Source: Plantibacter elymi (nom. nud.) (lineage in GTDB: Bacteria; Actinomycetota; Actinomycetes; Actinomycetales; Microbacteriaceae). From it: a stretch of 64,000 nt of DNA. The DNA lies in contig NZ_FXWJ01000006.1 of NCBI RefSeq assembly GCF_900177795.1, forward strand, positions 1 through 64,000. Reading direction: 5' to 3'. Shown here piece after piece: positions 23,935 through 32,112 of the stretch. Numbering within the stretch: the first letter of the stretch is position 1; every line of letters begins with the position of its first letter. The notes beneath the pieces were generated by a model that saw nothing but the letters and a program-made list of their open reading frames with translations, was not told where the DNA came from and did no database searches. Position numbers and translations under genes: made by a program.

Positions 23935-24843
23935 TCAGCTCGGCGCGATGCTCGGCTGCACCTCGGGTGCGCGACCCCGCCTGGCTGAAAGCACGGCGCC
24001 GATCCCGGCACCGACCACGCAGGCGATGCCGAGCCACTGCGGTGTCGTGAGCTGCTGACCGAGCACGAGGAGTCCGGCGATCGCGGCGATGGCCGGCGCG
24101 GATGCGAGCAGGATCGAGAAGGTCGCGGCGCTGAGGCGTCTGAGGGCGACGAACTCCAGCGCGTACGGCACGGCCGACGAGAGCGCGGCGACGCCCAGGC
24201 CGAGCAGGAGGATGACGGGATCGAACAGGGCGATGCCCGCGGTCGTCGCGGCGAGTGGGATGGTCACGAGCGCGCCGATGGCGGCGGCGATCGCCAGACC
24301 GTTCAGGCCGGGGAACTCCGACCCCGTCCGCGCCGACAGCAGGATGTAACCGATCCAGAGGGCGCCGGCGGCGAGTGCGAGGACGACGCCGAGCGGATCG
24401 AGCGCAGCCGTCGGTCCGCTGTGGAGGAGCACCCCGCCGAGGAGGAGGACGCCGACGAGGGCGACGCCCGCCCAGAGCGCGCTCGTCCATCGACGACCCG
24501 CGATGACGCTGAGTGCCAGCGGGCCGAGGATCTCGAGGGTCACCGCCGGGCCGAGCGGGATGCGGTCCAGTGCCAGGTAGAAGCAGACGTTCATCGCGGC
24601 GAGGACGAGCCCGAAACCGACCGCCGATCCCCAGGCGCTCCTCGGGTGTCCGCGAAGGGCCGGGCGGGCGACGGCCAGCAGGATGAGCGCGGCGAACACG
24701 AGGCGTAGTGTCACCATGCCAATCGGACCGACCTGCGGGAACAGCGTGACCGCGATCGACGCGCCGAGCTCCTGACAGACGAGTCCGGCCAGGACGAGGA
24801 GGGCGCCGGTCGCCGCCTGGCTCGGTCGCGGTCTGCGGATCAC
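23935..24843 (-). CDS. EamA-family (RhtA-like) exporter
   Basis: 302 aa, ten helices in two EamA repeats. The order and loops (SIAVTLFPQVGPIGMVTLRL, LGPAVTLEILGPLALSV) resemble RhtA-type threonine/homoserine exporters. It is unlike the EamA protein at 20494 in sequence. Divergent from a LysR regulator, a common arrangement in which the regulator controls the exporter. The shared region (24844-24942) holds a degenerate S-element at about 24875-24895. Confidence 0.88.
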   Translation of the reverse strand: MIRRPRPSQAATGALLVLAGLVCQELGASIAVTLFPQVGPIGMVTLRLVFAALILLAVARPALRGHPRSAWGSAVGFGLVLAAMNVCFYLALDRIPLGPAVTLEILGPLALSVIAGRRWTSALWAGVALVGVLLLGGVLLHSGPTAALDPLGVVLALAAGALWIGYILLSARTGSEFPGLNGLAIAAAIGALVTIPLAATTAGIALFDPVILLLGLGVAALSSAVPYALEFVALRRLSAATFSILLASAPAIAAIAGLLVLGQQLTTPQWLGIACVVGAGIGAVLSARRGRAPEVQPSIAPS

Positions 24844-24942
24844 TGCACCACGCTAGCGCGCCCGGTCGCCGAGCCTCATCCGGTCACCGAGCTTGTCGAG
24901 GTGCCGCCCCAGTCGGGCTCGCCGGTGCGGCATCATGAGGGC

Positions 24943-25824
24943 ATGAGGATCGACGAACTCGCGTACCTTCGGGCGCTCGCCGAAGACGGTCACGTCCCGT
25001 ACGCCGCTGAGGCGCTCGGTATCTCCCAGTCGACGCTCACGAGGGCGATCGGTCGGCTCGAGGCGGACGCCGGGGTCGAGTTGTTCGACCGCCACCGCAG
25101 CCGGCTCGAACTCAACCGCTACGGCGAGATCCTCCTCGTGCACGCGCTCCGGGCGCAGACCGAACTCGACAACGCGCAGTCGCGGATCGACGAGCTCCGC
25201 GACCCCTCGGCCGGCCTCGTGTCCATCGCCTACGTCTCGTCCCTCGGTGGCTGGCTCATCCCGCGGATCGTGAGTGAGTACCGCCAGCTGCTGCCGGACA
25301 TCCGGTTCGTCCTCGACGGTGGGAAAGCTGACAGCGTGCTGGACGCGCTCCGCTCCGGCTCGGCCGACGTCGCCTTCCTCAGCCCGGAACCGCGTGATCC
25401 GGACATCGAGTGGCGTCCGCTCACTTCCGAGCGGCTCGCGCTGGGTGTGCCGGTCGGACATGCGCTCGCCGATCGGACGTCGTTGGCGGCGTCCGACCTC
25501 GAGCAGACCGAGTTCCTCGCGATGACGACGGACTCGGGGCTCCGGCAGATCGCGGACGCGTACTTCGCGAGGCATGGCGTCGTGCCCCGGGTGACGATGG
25601 AGGTGTCCGAGCTGTCGACGCTCCGTGGTCTCGTACGCGCCGGGGTCGGGATCGCGGTCCTCCCCGACTCCACGAGTATGGAGGGCGTCGTGCTCGTCCC
25701 GCTCGACGACGAGGCGGTCCGGGTGATCGGTGTCGCCACCAGCCGTGCCCGGGCGGTGTCGCCGGCCGTCGAGCAGTTCGTGCGGTTCGTCCGCGAGGAG
25801 TGGGCGAGCGCGCGGATCCACTGA
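24943..25824 (+). CDS. LysR-family transcriptional regulator
   Basis: 293 aa. Winged HTH at the N-terminus (VPYAAEALGISQSTLTRAIG), then a substrate-binding domain of about 200 residues starting GLVSIAYVSSLGGWLIPRIV. ATG 24943 matches the family start (RIDELAYLRALAEDG); an earlier in-frame start at 24901 is not needed. Likely regulator of the divergent RhtA-like exporter. Confidence 0.92.
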   Translation: MRIDELAYLRALAEDGHVPYAAEALGISQSTLTRAIGRLEADAGVELFDRHRSRLELNRYGEILLVHALRAQTELDNAQSRIDELRDPSAGLVSIAYVSSLGGWLIPRIVSEYRQLLPDIRFVLDGGKADSVLDALRSGSADVAFLSPEPRDPDIEWRPLTSERLALGVPVGHALADRTSLAASDLEQTEFLAMTTDSGLRQIADAYFARHGVVPRVTMEVSELSTLRGLVRAGVGIAVLPDSTSMEGVVLVPLDDEAVRVIGVATSRARAVSPAVEQFVRFVREEWASARIH

Positions 25825-25849
25825 GCCGCCCATGTCTGCACGAAATCGA

Positions 25850-25870
25850 CCGAAATCCGAGCCGTTTCGG
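25850..25870. terminator. Small hairpin between convergent LysR and COG0523 genes
   Basis: CCGAAA (25850-25855) and TTTCGG (25865-25870) around a 9-nt loop lie in the 66-bp gap between two convergent genes. Weak but in the right place. Confidence 0.4.
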
Positions 25871-25890
25871 GCAGTTGACGGGCCGGCCGC

Positions 25891-26976
25891 TCAGTGCTCG
25901 TGGGTGGTGCTCCAGGGCGTGAAGGCGTCCGGGTAGCGCGCCCAGGCCGCCGGCCCGGCGAGGAGTTCCTCATCCGTCAGGGTGGAGGCGTGCAGGGCGG
26001 CGGTGATGGCGACCTCGTCGAGGTCGATGCCGGTGACGACGAGCTCCTGGCCGAGTGGTGCACCAGGGTCGTTCGTCTCGAACGACGTGGGTTCCAGATC
26101 GATCATCGAGCCGACGTGCTGCAGGACGCCGACGCGGGAGGCGCGCGTCGCCAGGACGAGGAACCCCGCCGTACGGACGACCTGTCCGAACCGCCCCGCC
26201 TCGATCGGTCCGTCGAAGCACGCGAGGAGTCGTTCCGGGTGCATCGGTCGGGGGCTGTCGAACCGTAGGGTGGTCACCCGGTCGTGATCGACCCACGGCC
26301 GGTGCTCGCCGTTCAGCATCGCGACCCAGCCGGGAGAGGTGCTGAAGCGGTCCAGTTCGAACGGCGAGTCGCGGTAGCGCGCGAGCGGCTCACGGTTGCC
26401 CGCGGTCGCCGGAGTGCCGGGTGTGGCGCGCGGTCGGGCCGCGACCGGCTCGACCATCCGCGTCAGCGCCGTCGGGTTCAGGTGGCTGAGGAGGGCGAGG
26501 AGCACCGCGAGTCGCTCATGTGTCACGCCGCGTCGGCCTGCGACGGCGATGGTGTCCGCGTACTCGAGCTGCTCCACGGTGATCATCGACCGTGCGGTGT
26601 ACGCCGTGTCGCCGTCCTCGTCGTGGGTGACGTAGTCGTCATCCTGGAGGTCGTGCAGGAGATGAGCTGCGTCGACGACGGTCACGACGGCGTCCAGGAC
26701 GGCCGTGTCGCGGTGCCCGAGGATGGCGGAGACCGCGTCGACCGGGCGGACCGTGCTCCCGCAATCGAGGACGAGGTGCCGGGGAGCGAGCGGGTGTCGT
26801 GCAACGGCGTCGATCGCGTCGTCGATGTCAGGGTGGGCGCTCTCGGCGTCGTCCTGCCGCTCGATCGTGACGAGCGCCGCGGACTTTCCGGCGATCTGTC
26901 GGGCCACGGTGCGACGCTCCGGCGGGCAGGTGCCGAGGACGAGCGTCACGGTCAGCGGGATGCGAGGCGTGGTCAC
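25891..26976 (-). CDS. COG0523/CobW-like protein with lost P-loop, zinc-starvation type
   Basis: 361 aa. GTG start at 26976 behind AGGAGA; homology begins with [14 protein letters not shown]. The CobW C-terminal domain is clear ([20 protein letters not shown], about 240-340) and the tail is histidine-ended (STTHEH). At the place of the GTPase P-loop the sequence is GTCPPERRT (15-23) instead of GxxGxGKT, and no CxCC metal motif is present. It resembles the mycobacterial Rv0106 type, which is also Zur-controlled and P-loop-poor. The Zur-like palindrome 38 bp upstream, shared with Zn-free L36, supports a zinc-shortage role. Confidence 0.85.
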   Translation of the reverse strand: MTTPRIPLTVTLVLGTCPPERRTVARQIAGKSAALVTIERQDDAESAHPDIDDAIDAVARHPLAPRHLVLDCGSTVRPVDAVSAILGHRDTAVLDAVVTVVDAAHLLHDLQDDDYVTHDEDGDTAYTARSMITVEQLEYADTIAVAGRRGVTHERLAVLLALLSHLNPTALTRMVEPVAARPRATPGTPATAGNREPLARYRDSPFELDRFSTSPGWVAMLNGEHRPWVDHDRVTTLRFDSPRPMHPERLLACFDGPIEAGRFGQVVRTAGFLVLATRASRVGVLQHVGSMIDLEPTSFETNDPGAPLGQELVVTGIDLDEVAITAALHASTLTDEELLAGPAAWARYPDAFTPWSTTHEH

Positions 26977-27013
26977 GGCGGGTTCTCCTGGTCGATGGGT
27001 GCTACAGTGCGTT

Positions 27014-27036
27014 TTGTTGAGAATCGTTCTCAACAA
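27014..27036. promoter_or_regulatory. Zur box between the COG0523 gene and rpmJ
   Basis: Perfect 10-bp arms TTGTTGAGAA (27014-27023) and TTCTCAACAA (27027-27036) around TCG. The core TGAGAATCGTTCTCA follows the actinobacterial Zur pattern TGAAAATGATTTTCA with symmetric changes. It is 38 bp from the COG0523 start and 34 bp from the L36 start, so one dimer or dimer pair could repress both. Confidence 0.85.
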
Positions 27037-27069
27037 GGTAGCACGCATCGTGATCACCAGGAGGTCGCC

Positions 27070-27192
27070 ATGAAGGTCCGCGCATCACTCAAGTCGCTCA
27101 AGGACAAGCCGGGGTCGCAGATCGTCCGCCGCCGTGGCCGGGTGTTCGTCATCAACAAGCAGAACCCGCGGTGGAAGGGTCGCCAGGGCTGA
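27070..27192 (+). CDS. rpmJ: 50S ribosomal protein L36, zinc-independent form (YkgO type)
   Basis: 40 aa, [20 protein letters not shown] then [20 protein letters not shown]. The zinc form carries C..C..C..H; this one has no cysteine or histidine, so it is the paralogue made when zinc is short. ATG 27070 follows AGGAGG (27059-27064). It ends 4 bp before the convergent membrane protein gene. Control by the palindrome at 27014-27036 is inferred from position. Confidence 0.95.
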   Translation: MKVRASLKSLKDKPGSQIVRRRGRVFVINKQNPRWKGRQG

Positions 27193-27195
27193 GCG

Positions 27196-27615
27196 TCAGC
27201 CGCGCACGACGTTCACGACGATCGTGACGACGCCCAGTGCGGCGATGACGTACGCCCAGAAGCGGACGGGGATGAAGAAGAGTGTGGAGCTCGGGCGGCT
27301 GTAGAGCTGCTCGCCGGTCTGCGGGTGGCGCACGGGCACGGCCTCCTGCTTGACGGTGATGCCGTGCTCGTTGACGTACGGCTGCGCGAGCTGCTGCCAC
27401 ACGACGACCGGCCGCGGTGCATCAAGCTTCGCCAGCGCGAACTTCCCGAAGGCCCAGCATGCGACGGCGCCGAGCAGGAATCCGATGCCGACGAACACCC
27501 CGGACTGCGCCGATCCGCCGTCGGGCGAGACGATCGCCTTGATGAGGAAACCGGCGCCGACGGAGAGCCCGAAGATCAGGAAGACGACGATGCCCCAACG
27601 GGTCCAGATGATCAT
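27196..27615 (-). CDS. Small membrane protein of unknown function
   Basis: 139 aa with three hydrophobic helices (about 5-28, 41-62, 115-137). The part between helices two and three is soluble and contains GITVKQEAVPVRHPQTGEQL, resembling the conserved part of small actinobacterial membrane proteins without assigned role. ATG 27615 with GAGGAGC upstream. The 233 bp before it, up to LacI, show no other gene or clear site. Confidence 0.75.
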   Translation of the reverse strand: MIIWTRWGIVVFLIFGLSVGAGFLIKAIVSPDGGSAQSGVFVGIGFLLGAVACWAFGKFALAKLDAPRPVVVWQQLAQPYVNEHGITVKQEAVPVRHPQTGEQLYSRPSSTLFFIPVRFWAYVIAALGVVTIVVNVVRG

Positions 27616-27848
27616 GTGTGCTCCTCTTCGGGTGTCGGTCGCGACGCGCAGCTGAACACGCGGCACCTGCGCGACCGGCGGCTCGTCCATCACGGTACCG
27701 AGGTCGGCTGTCCACCCGCGATGGGGAGCGGTGCCCATGCGGCGGACCTGACGAACCGCTGGAGGTGCGACGGAGAGCGCGACCACGTCGTGAATCGACG
27801 GATACGCTGCTCTGAGCGAGACGTGCGGACGTCGCCAGGTGGGAGCCG

Positions 27849-28928
27849 GTGGGGCTGGTGGGTAACGACGACGAGAAGGCGCGGGTCGCGACGATCTTCG
27901 ATGTGGCGCGTCTGGCCGGAGTCTCACACCAGACCGTGTCGCGGGTGCTCAACGATCTGCCGAACGTGCGCCCCGCGACGCGGCAGCGGGTCGAGCAGGC
28001 GATCGCGCAGCTGCGGTACGCGCCCTCGCAGGCTGCACGGTCACTCGTCACCCGCCGTTCACGGACGATCGGCCTCACCACGACGGGTGGGCCGGATTAC
28101 GGACCGTCGAGCACGGCGCTCGGCTTCAACGAGGCTGCACGGGACGCCCGGTATGCCGTGAGCATGGCGAGCATGCTCGAGTCGGATCCGGCGTCCCTGC
28201 GCCAGGCCGTCGAGTTGCTGCTGCGGCAGAACGTCGAGGCGATCGTGCTCATCGCGGCGCATCGTGGGGCGCTCGACGCGGTGCGCGGGATCGAGCTGGG
28301 GGTGCCGCTCGTCGCGGTCGAGTCGAGTCGTCGGGACGGGTTCCACCGTGTCTCCATCGACCAGTACCAGGGGGCGCGGATCCTCGTCGACCACCTCGTC
28401 GGGTTGGGGCACACCCGCATCGCCCATCTCGCGGGGCCGGCGGATTCCGTGGACGCGTTGGAGCGGGTGCGGGGGTGGCGTGATGCGCTGTCCGAGCACG
28501 GGCTCGTCGCTCGCGAGCCGCTGGTGGGCGACTGGACGCCGGCGAGCGGGTTCCGGCTCGGGCGGCAGCTCGTGGCGGGCCTCGGTGACGGAGATGATGA
28601 CGACGATGGGCGCTCCAGTGGGCGGGTCGGTGAGTCGTTCACGGCGGTGTTCGCGGCGAACGATCAGATGGCGCTCGGCGTGATCCACGCGCTGTCGGAG
28701 CGGGGCCTGCGGGTGCCGGATGACGTGAGCGTCGTCGGGTTCGATGACATCCCGGAGGCTGAGCACTTCGCGCCGCCGCTGACGACGATGCGGCAGGACT
28801 TCCCGGCGCTCGGGCGGACGATCATGACGACGCTGCTCGAGGTGCTGAGTGATGCGGACTCGGTCGGCGTGGTGCGTTCGGTGCCGCAGCTCATCGTGCG
28901 GGAGTCGACGGCGCCTCCGAGCGCCTGA
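27849..28928 (+). CDS. LacI-family transcriptional regulator
   Basis: 359 aa. HTH and hinge at the N-terminus: ATIFDVARLAGVSHQTVSRV, then NDLPNVRPATRQRVEQAI. A periplasmic-binding-like effector domain follows (about 75-350), ending VSVVGFDDIPEAEHFAPPLT. An acidic low-complexity loop GDGDDDDDGRSSGR near 250 is an unusual insertion. GTG 27849 or GTG 27861 is the start. No sugar operon sits beside it, so the target is unknown. A field of S-elements begins about 100 bp downstream. Confidence 0.9.
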   Translation: MGLVGNDDEKARVATIFDVARLAGVSHQTVSRVLNDLPNVRPATRQRVEQAIAQLRYAPSQAARSLVTRRSRTIGLTTTGGPDYGPSSTALGFNEAARDARYAVSMASMLESDPASLRQAVELLLRQNVEAIVLIAAHRGALDAVRGIELGVPLVAVESSRRDGFHRVSIDQYQGARILVDHLVGLGHTRIAHLAGPADSVDALERVRGWRDALSEHGLVAREPLVGDWTPASGFRLGRQLVAGLGDGDDDDDGRSSGRVGESFTAVFAANDQMALGVIHALSERGLRVPDDVSVVGFDDIPEAEHFAPPLTTMRQDFPALGRTIMTTLLEVLSDADSVGVVRSVPQLIVRESTAPPSA

Positions 28929-29045
28929 GCTGAGCCCTTCCCGTTCCTCGGTCCGGCGCCCCGCCCCCGAGGCAGCAGCCCGGTGCCTGAGCCGGAGTTC
29001 TTGGCCCCCTGAGCAGGTGTCCAGGGTTCCTGAGTCAGTGTCCCC

Positions 29046-29479
29046 GGTCCCTGAGCTTGTCGAAGGGTGGCGGTCGCTCGTGGGCCCTTCGACAGGCTCA
29101 GGGACCGGGGTGGCCGGGTTGTCGAATACGGCGTCGTTCACCGAGCTTGTCGACGGGTGGTGGTTCCCGTCTCGGTCCCTGAGCTTGTCGAAGGGTGCGT
29201 GGGCCGGTTCGTCATCGGCCCTTCGAGTGGCTCGGGGGTTGGGTGGTCCGGTCGCTGAGCTTGTCGAGGCAGCGTGGTTCCCGTCTCGGTCCCTGAGCTT
29301 GTCGAAGGGCAGGTGTGACGGCTGTTCGTGTGCCCTTCGACAAGCTCAGGGACCGGGATGGCCGGGTTGTCGAATACGGCGTCGTTCCCTGAGCGTGTCC
29401 GGGTGTGCTGGGTCCCCGTTTCGGTCCCTGAGCCTGTCGAAGGGTGGTTCCCGTGTCGGTCCCTGAGCTTGTCGAAGGG
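29046..29479. repeat. Array of about 11 S-elements, both orientations
   Basis: Full copies at 29046-29067, 29085-29106 (opposite), 29174-29195, 29288-29309, 29333-29354 (opposite), 29423-29444 and 29458-29479; degenerate copies near 29139, 29219, 29250 and 29385. The spacer GGCCGGGTTGTCGAATACGG appears twice (about 29112 and 29359), and GTGGTTCCCGTCTCGGTCCC twice, so the array grew by segmental duplication. 28929-29045 holds further eroded pieces. No gene is credible here. Confidence 0.9.
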
Positions 29480-29512
29480 CAGCGGGTGCGGAGGCAGACG
29501 GGTGCCCCGGGT

Positions 29513-31015
29513 TCAGGCGGCGAGGTGGATGCGTCCGCCTCGGATGGGGGTTTGGTGTCGGTCGATGTGGCTGGGTGGGATGAACCAGGGGACACCGTTT
29601 TGGATGGTGATGGTCCAGTGGTCGTCGTGGATGCGGTGGTGGTGGAAGGGGCAGAGGAGTACCCCGTTGTTGAGGTTGGTGGGGCCGCCTTGTGACCACC
29701 ACCGGATGTGGTGGGCTTCGGTGAAGGATGGTGGGTGGGTGCAGCCGGTCCAGGCGCAGCCGCCGTCGCGTTCGGCGAGGGCGAGTTTCTGGGCGCGGGA
29801 GAACAGTCGGGTGCTGGTGCCGAGGTCGAGGACTTGGGATGGTCCGCGGAGCACTGCGGGGATGAGGTTGGCGTCGGCGGCGAGGCGGCGGAGGGCGCCA
29901 GCTCCGATGGGTTCGTCGATGCCGTCGATGGTGGCGGTGCCGAGGCCGGTTTCGAGGGTGTCGTGGTCGGTGCGGATGATGACGGTGACGGGGGTGAGTT
30001 CGGTGGCGGCGCTGCTGCAGCCGGCCAGGTGTCGGAAGGTCTCGGTGAGGGCGATGGCGCGTCGCCGGTCGATGGGGATGAGTGACGGCCCGTCGGGCAT
30101 GGGGTGACCGGATCCGTCGGGTTGGTCGGCCGTGTCGGGGTGGATGAAGTGGGGTTTGCGGTGGGTGGCGCCGATGAGGGCGTCGAGGCCGGCGCGGATG
30201 AAGGCGGCGCTTTCGGGGGCGAGTTCGGCGCGGAGGAGGGTCATGCCGGTGGGGAGTTCGTGGATGGTGCAGCGTTCTGCTCGGCGGAGGAGTTCGTCGC
30301 GGGGTTCGCGGCCGTCTTGGTCGAGGCGGGTGCGGACGAGTTTCGCGATGCGGGTGACGTCCTGCAGGGGCGCGTGCGCAGCGTGCTCGATTGCGATGAC
30401 CGATGCTGCGTCCAGTTCGGGTCTGGTGCAGATGCGGCCGGCGTTGCGGAGCTCGCGGACGATGACCGCGGCGCCGTCGATGCTCAGGGGTGCCCGTGGG
30501 CTGCCGAGGGCGCCGTGGTCGTGTGGGTCATCTTCTGCCGTGGCGGAGTGGGGATCGGCGGCTGGTTCGGTGGCGTCGTCGGAACCGGGTGCCGATTCGA
30601 GGGCGGTGGCGACCGCCGGGAACGGGCATTCCTCCAGCTCGCCGAGCAGCCCGCGCGGTTTCGTGATGGCGGCACCGACCTCGGCGATCGCCGCGCCTCG
30701 GGCGCGTGCCACCCGCCACCGCTCCGACACCATGACGCCCGGGTTGGCGTAACCGGCAGCGCGCACCAGGGTGCCGTCGCGGCCACTGGGCGACGGACGC
30801 AACGCGATCGCGCCGACGACGCGGGCGGCGAGGATCTCGACCGCGTGCTGCACGGCACCGAGCTCGTCGAGGAGGCGGAGGATCGCCTCGTCGTTCATGT
30901 TCTCGAGCTGCTCCGCGACACCCGAGCCGGGACGGATCGCGTCGAGCGCGCCCTGCCAGACCGCATCGAACCCGGCCGCGGCGGCGGCGAGCGGGTTCGG
31001 TGCGGTGCTGGTCAT
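29513..31015 (-). CDS. DUF222 - HNH endonuclease protein (13E12-like family)
   Basis: 500 aa. Long DUF222 region (about 20-400) and a C-terminal HNH nuclease: CAWTGCTHPPSFTEAHHIRW, then WSQGGPTNLNNGVLLCPFHH, HRIH, with all metal and catalytic residues. The family is multi-copy in actinobacteria (REP13E12 proteins of mycobacteria) and is suspected to be selfish, though its target is unknown. ATG 31015. It is the only gene here bracketed on both sides by S-element arrays (29046-29479 and 31110-31479), 33 bp and 95 bp away. Confidence 0.9.
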   Translation of the reverse strand: MTSTAPNPLAAAAAGFDAVWQGALDAIRPGSGVAEQLENMNDEAILRLLDELGAVQHAVEILAARVVGAIALRPSPSGRDGTLVRAAGYANPGVMVSERWRVARARGAAIAEVGAAITKPRGLLGELEECPFPAVATALESAPGSDDATEPAADPHSATAEDDPHDHGALGSPRAPLSIDGAAVIVRELRNAGRICTRPELDAASVIAIEHAAHAPLQDVTRIAKLVRTRLDQDGREPRDELLRRAERCTIHELPTGMTLLRAELAPESAAFIRAGLDALIGATHRKPHFIHPDTADQPDGSGHPMPDGPSLIPIDRRRAIALTETFRHLAGCSSAATELTPVTVIIRTDHDTLETGLGTATIDGIDEPIGAGALRRLAADANLIPAVLRGPSQVLDLGTSTRLFSRAQKLALAERDGGCAWTGCTHPPSFTEAHHIRWWSQGGPTNLNNGVLLCPFHHHRIHDDHWTITIQNGVPWFIPPSHIDRHQTPIRGGRIHLAA

Positions 31016-31109
31016 GGGTCCATCCAAACACGGACCACTGACATTCGAACGGCCAACGAATCACCCGCTGATCTGGGTATTTATCCGACAGTTGATGTTT
31101 GCTCGTGGG

Positions 31110-31479
31110 CCCTTCGACAGGCTCAGGGAACGGGTGTCTTCGGTGGTCGATGTGCGGCAGGGGAGGCTGCCCGTGGGCCCTTCGACAGGCTCAGGGAACG
31201 GGTCTCCGCGGTTGTCGAGGAGCGGTCCGGCAGGTCCCTCGGGGTGCCCTTCGACAGGCTCAGGGACCGACGGTGACGCGGTCGCGGAGTCCGCCTCTGG
31301 TGGGGAAGGTTGCTCGTGGGCCCTTCGACAGGCTCAGGGAACGGGTGTCTTCGGCGGTCGATGTGCGGTGGGGAAAGTCCCTCGGGGTGCCCTTCGACAG
31401 GCTCAGGGAACGGGTCTCCGCGGTTGTCGCGGCGCGGTCCGGGAGGTCCCTCGTGGGCCCCTCGACAAGCTCAGGGACC
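31110..31479 (+). repeat. Six S-elements in direct orientation, 211-bp unit duplicated
   Basis: Copies start at 31110, 31178, 31247, 31321, 31390 and 31458, all in the same direction, period 68-74 bp. Spacers after copies 1 and 4 are alike (ACGGGTGTCTTCGG), as are those after copies 2 and 5 (ACGGGTCTCCGCGGTTGTCG), so the first three copies were duplicated as a 211-bp block. Spacers are not unique and there is no leader or cas gene. Confidence 0.92.
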
Positions 31480-31521
31480 GGCCGCGACACCGCAGCGCCA
31501 GCCCGCGCGTAGGATCGCCGC

Positions 31522-31857
31522 ATGCGTTCATCGGCGATCGACACGGTTCTGGCGTTCATGCGCGCGTTCCGCGAGCAGGATCAGGCTGCCGCCGAGGCGC
31601 TCATGCATGCGGACTTCGTCTTCACGAGCCCACAGGACGACCACCTCGACCGAACGACCTGGCTCGAACGCTGCTCTCCGAGCGCCGACCATTTCGACAC
31701 CCCCGGCGTGACGCTCCAGATCGTCGAGACCGACGGCATCGTCCTCCACCGCTACGAGTACGTCGTGCACGGGAAGACGTACCGCAATATGGAGGCGACT
31801 CGTGTCGTCGACGGCACCGTCCGGGAGGTCGAGGTCTACTTCGGCGGCGCTGCCTGA
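31522..31857 (+). CDS. NTF2-like/SnoaL-like protein
   Basis: 111 aa small alpha-beta cone fold: VLAFMRAFREQDQAAAEALM, then HADFVFTSPQDDHLDRTTWL, and paired C-terminal strands ending VREVEVYFGGAA. Members include isomerases, hydrolases and binding proteins; the role here is unknown. ATG 31522, directly after the S-element array, so its promoter must lie within or beside the repeats. Confidence 0.85.
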   Translation: MRSSAIDTVLAFMRAFREQDQAAAEALMHADFVFTSPQDDHLDRTTWLERCSPSADHFDTPGVTLQIVETDGIVLHRYEYVVHGKTYRNMEATRVVDGTVREVEVYFGGAA

Positions 31858-31892
31858 CGGGCCTCCGCCGATTCACCCGGCAGGTCCGCGAC

Positions 31893-32057
31893 TCAGTGGC
31901 CGAGCAGCGCGTCGAGCCGTTCGAACCCCTCGACGACGCCACGCTCCATTCCGTTCTCGATCATGCCGTCGCGTCCTTCGACGCTCGGGAACACGCTCCA
32001 TCCCGACACGCGCGTCCGGCCGTCGCCGAGGTCTGAGAACCGTATCGTCGAGATCTG
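31893..32057 (-). pseudogene. Remnant of an SRPBCC/AHSA1-like gene, C-terminal end only
   Basis: Minus-strand reading from 32057 to 31893 gives 54 residues ending in a TGA: QISTIRFSDLGDGRTRVSGW, SVFPSVEGRDGMIENGMERG, VVEGFERLDALLGH. This is the C-terminal motif of SRPBCC/Aha1-type proteins (DLGDGRTR, SVEGRDGM, GMERGV.EGFERLD). A TGA stop lies directly upstream in frame, and there is no start codon, so the rest is lost. It sits between the NTF2-like gene and a lipoprotein gene. Confidence 0.7.
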
Positions 32058-32112
32058 TCAAGGTTCGCGCTGCCCATCGGGTCGTTCCACCCCGCTCTGA
32101 CAGGATTGAGTC

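Noticed and set aside
28849-29466. Open frames of 100-250 residues through the repeat arrays
   Set aside because: They are translations of S-elements (SLSKG, PELVEG, FDRLRDR and LRQAQG strings) without ribosome sites or codon bias.
31110-31479. CRISPR-like array (regular repeats, spacers of about 47 bp)
   Set aside because: Spacers are duplicated among themselves, repeat units vary and occur in both orientations elsewhere, and there are no cas genes or leader.
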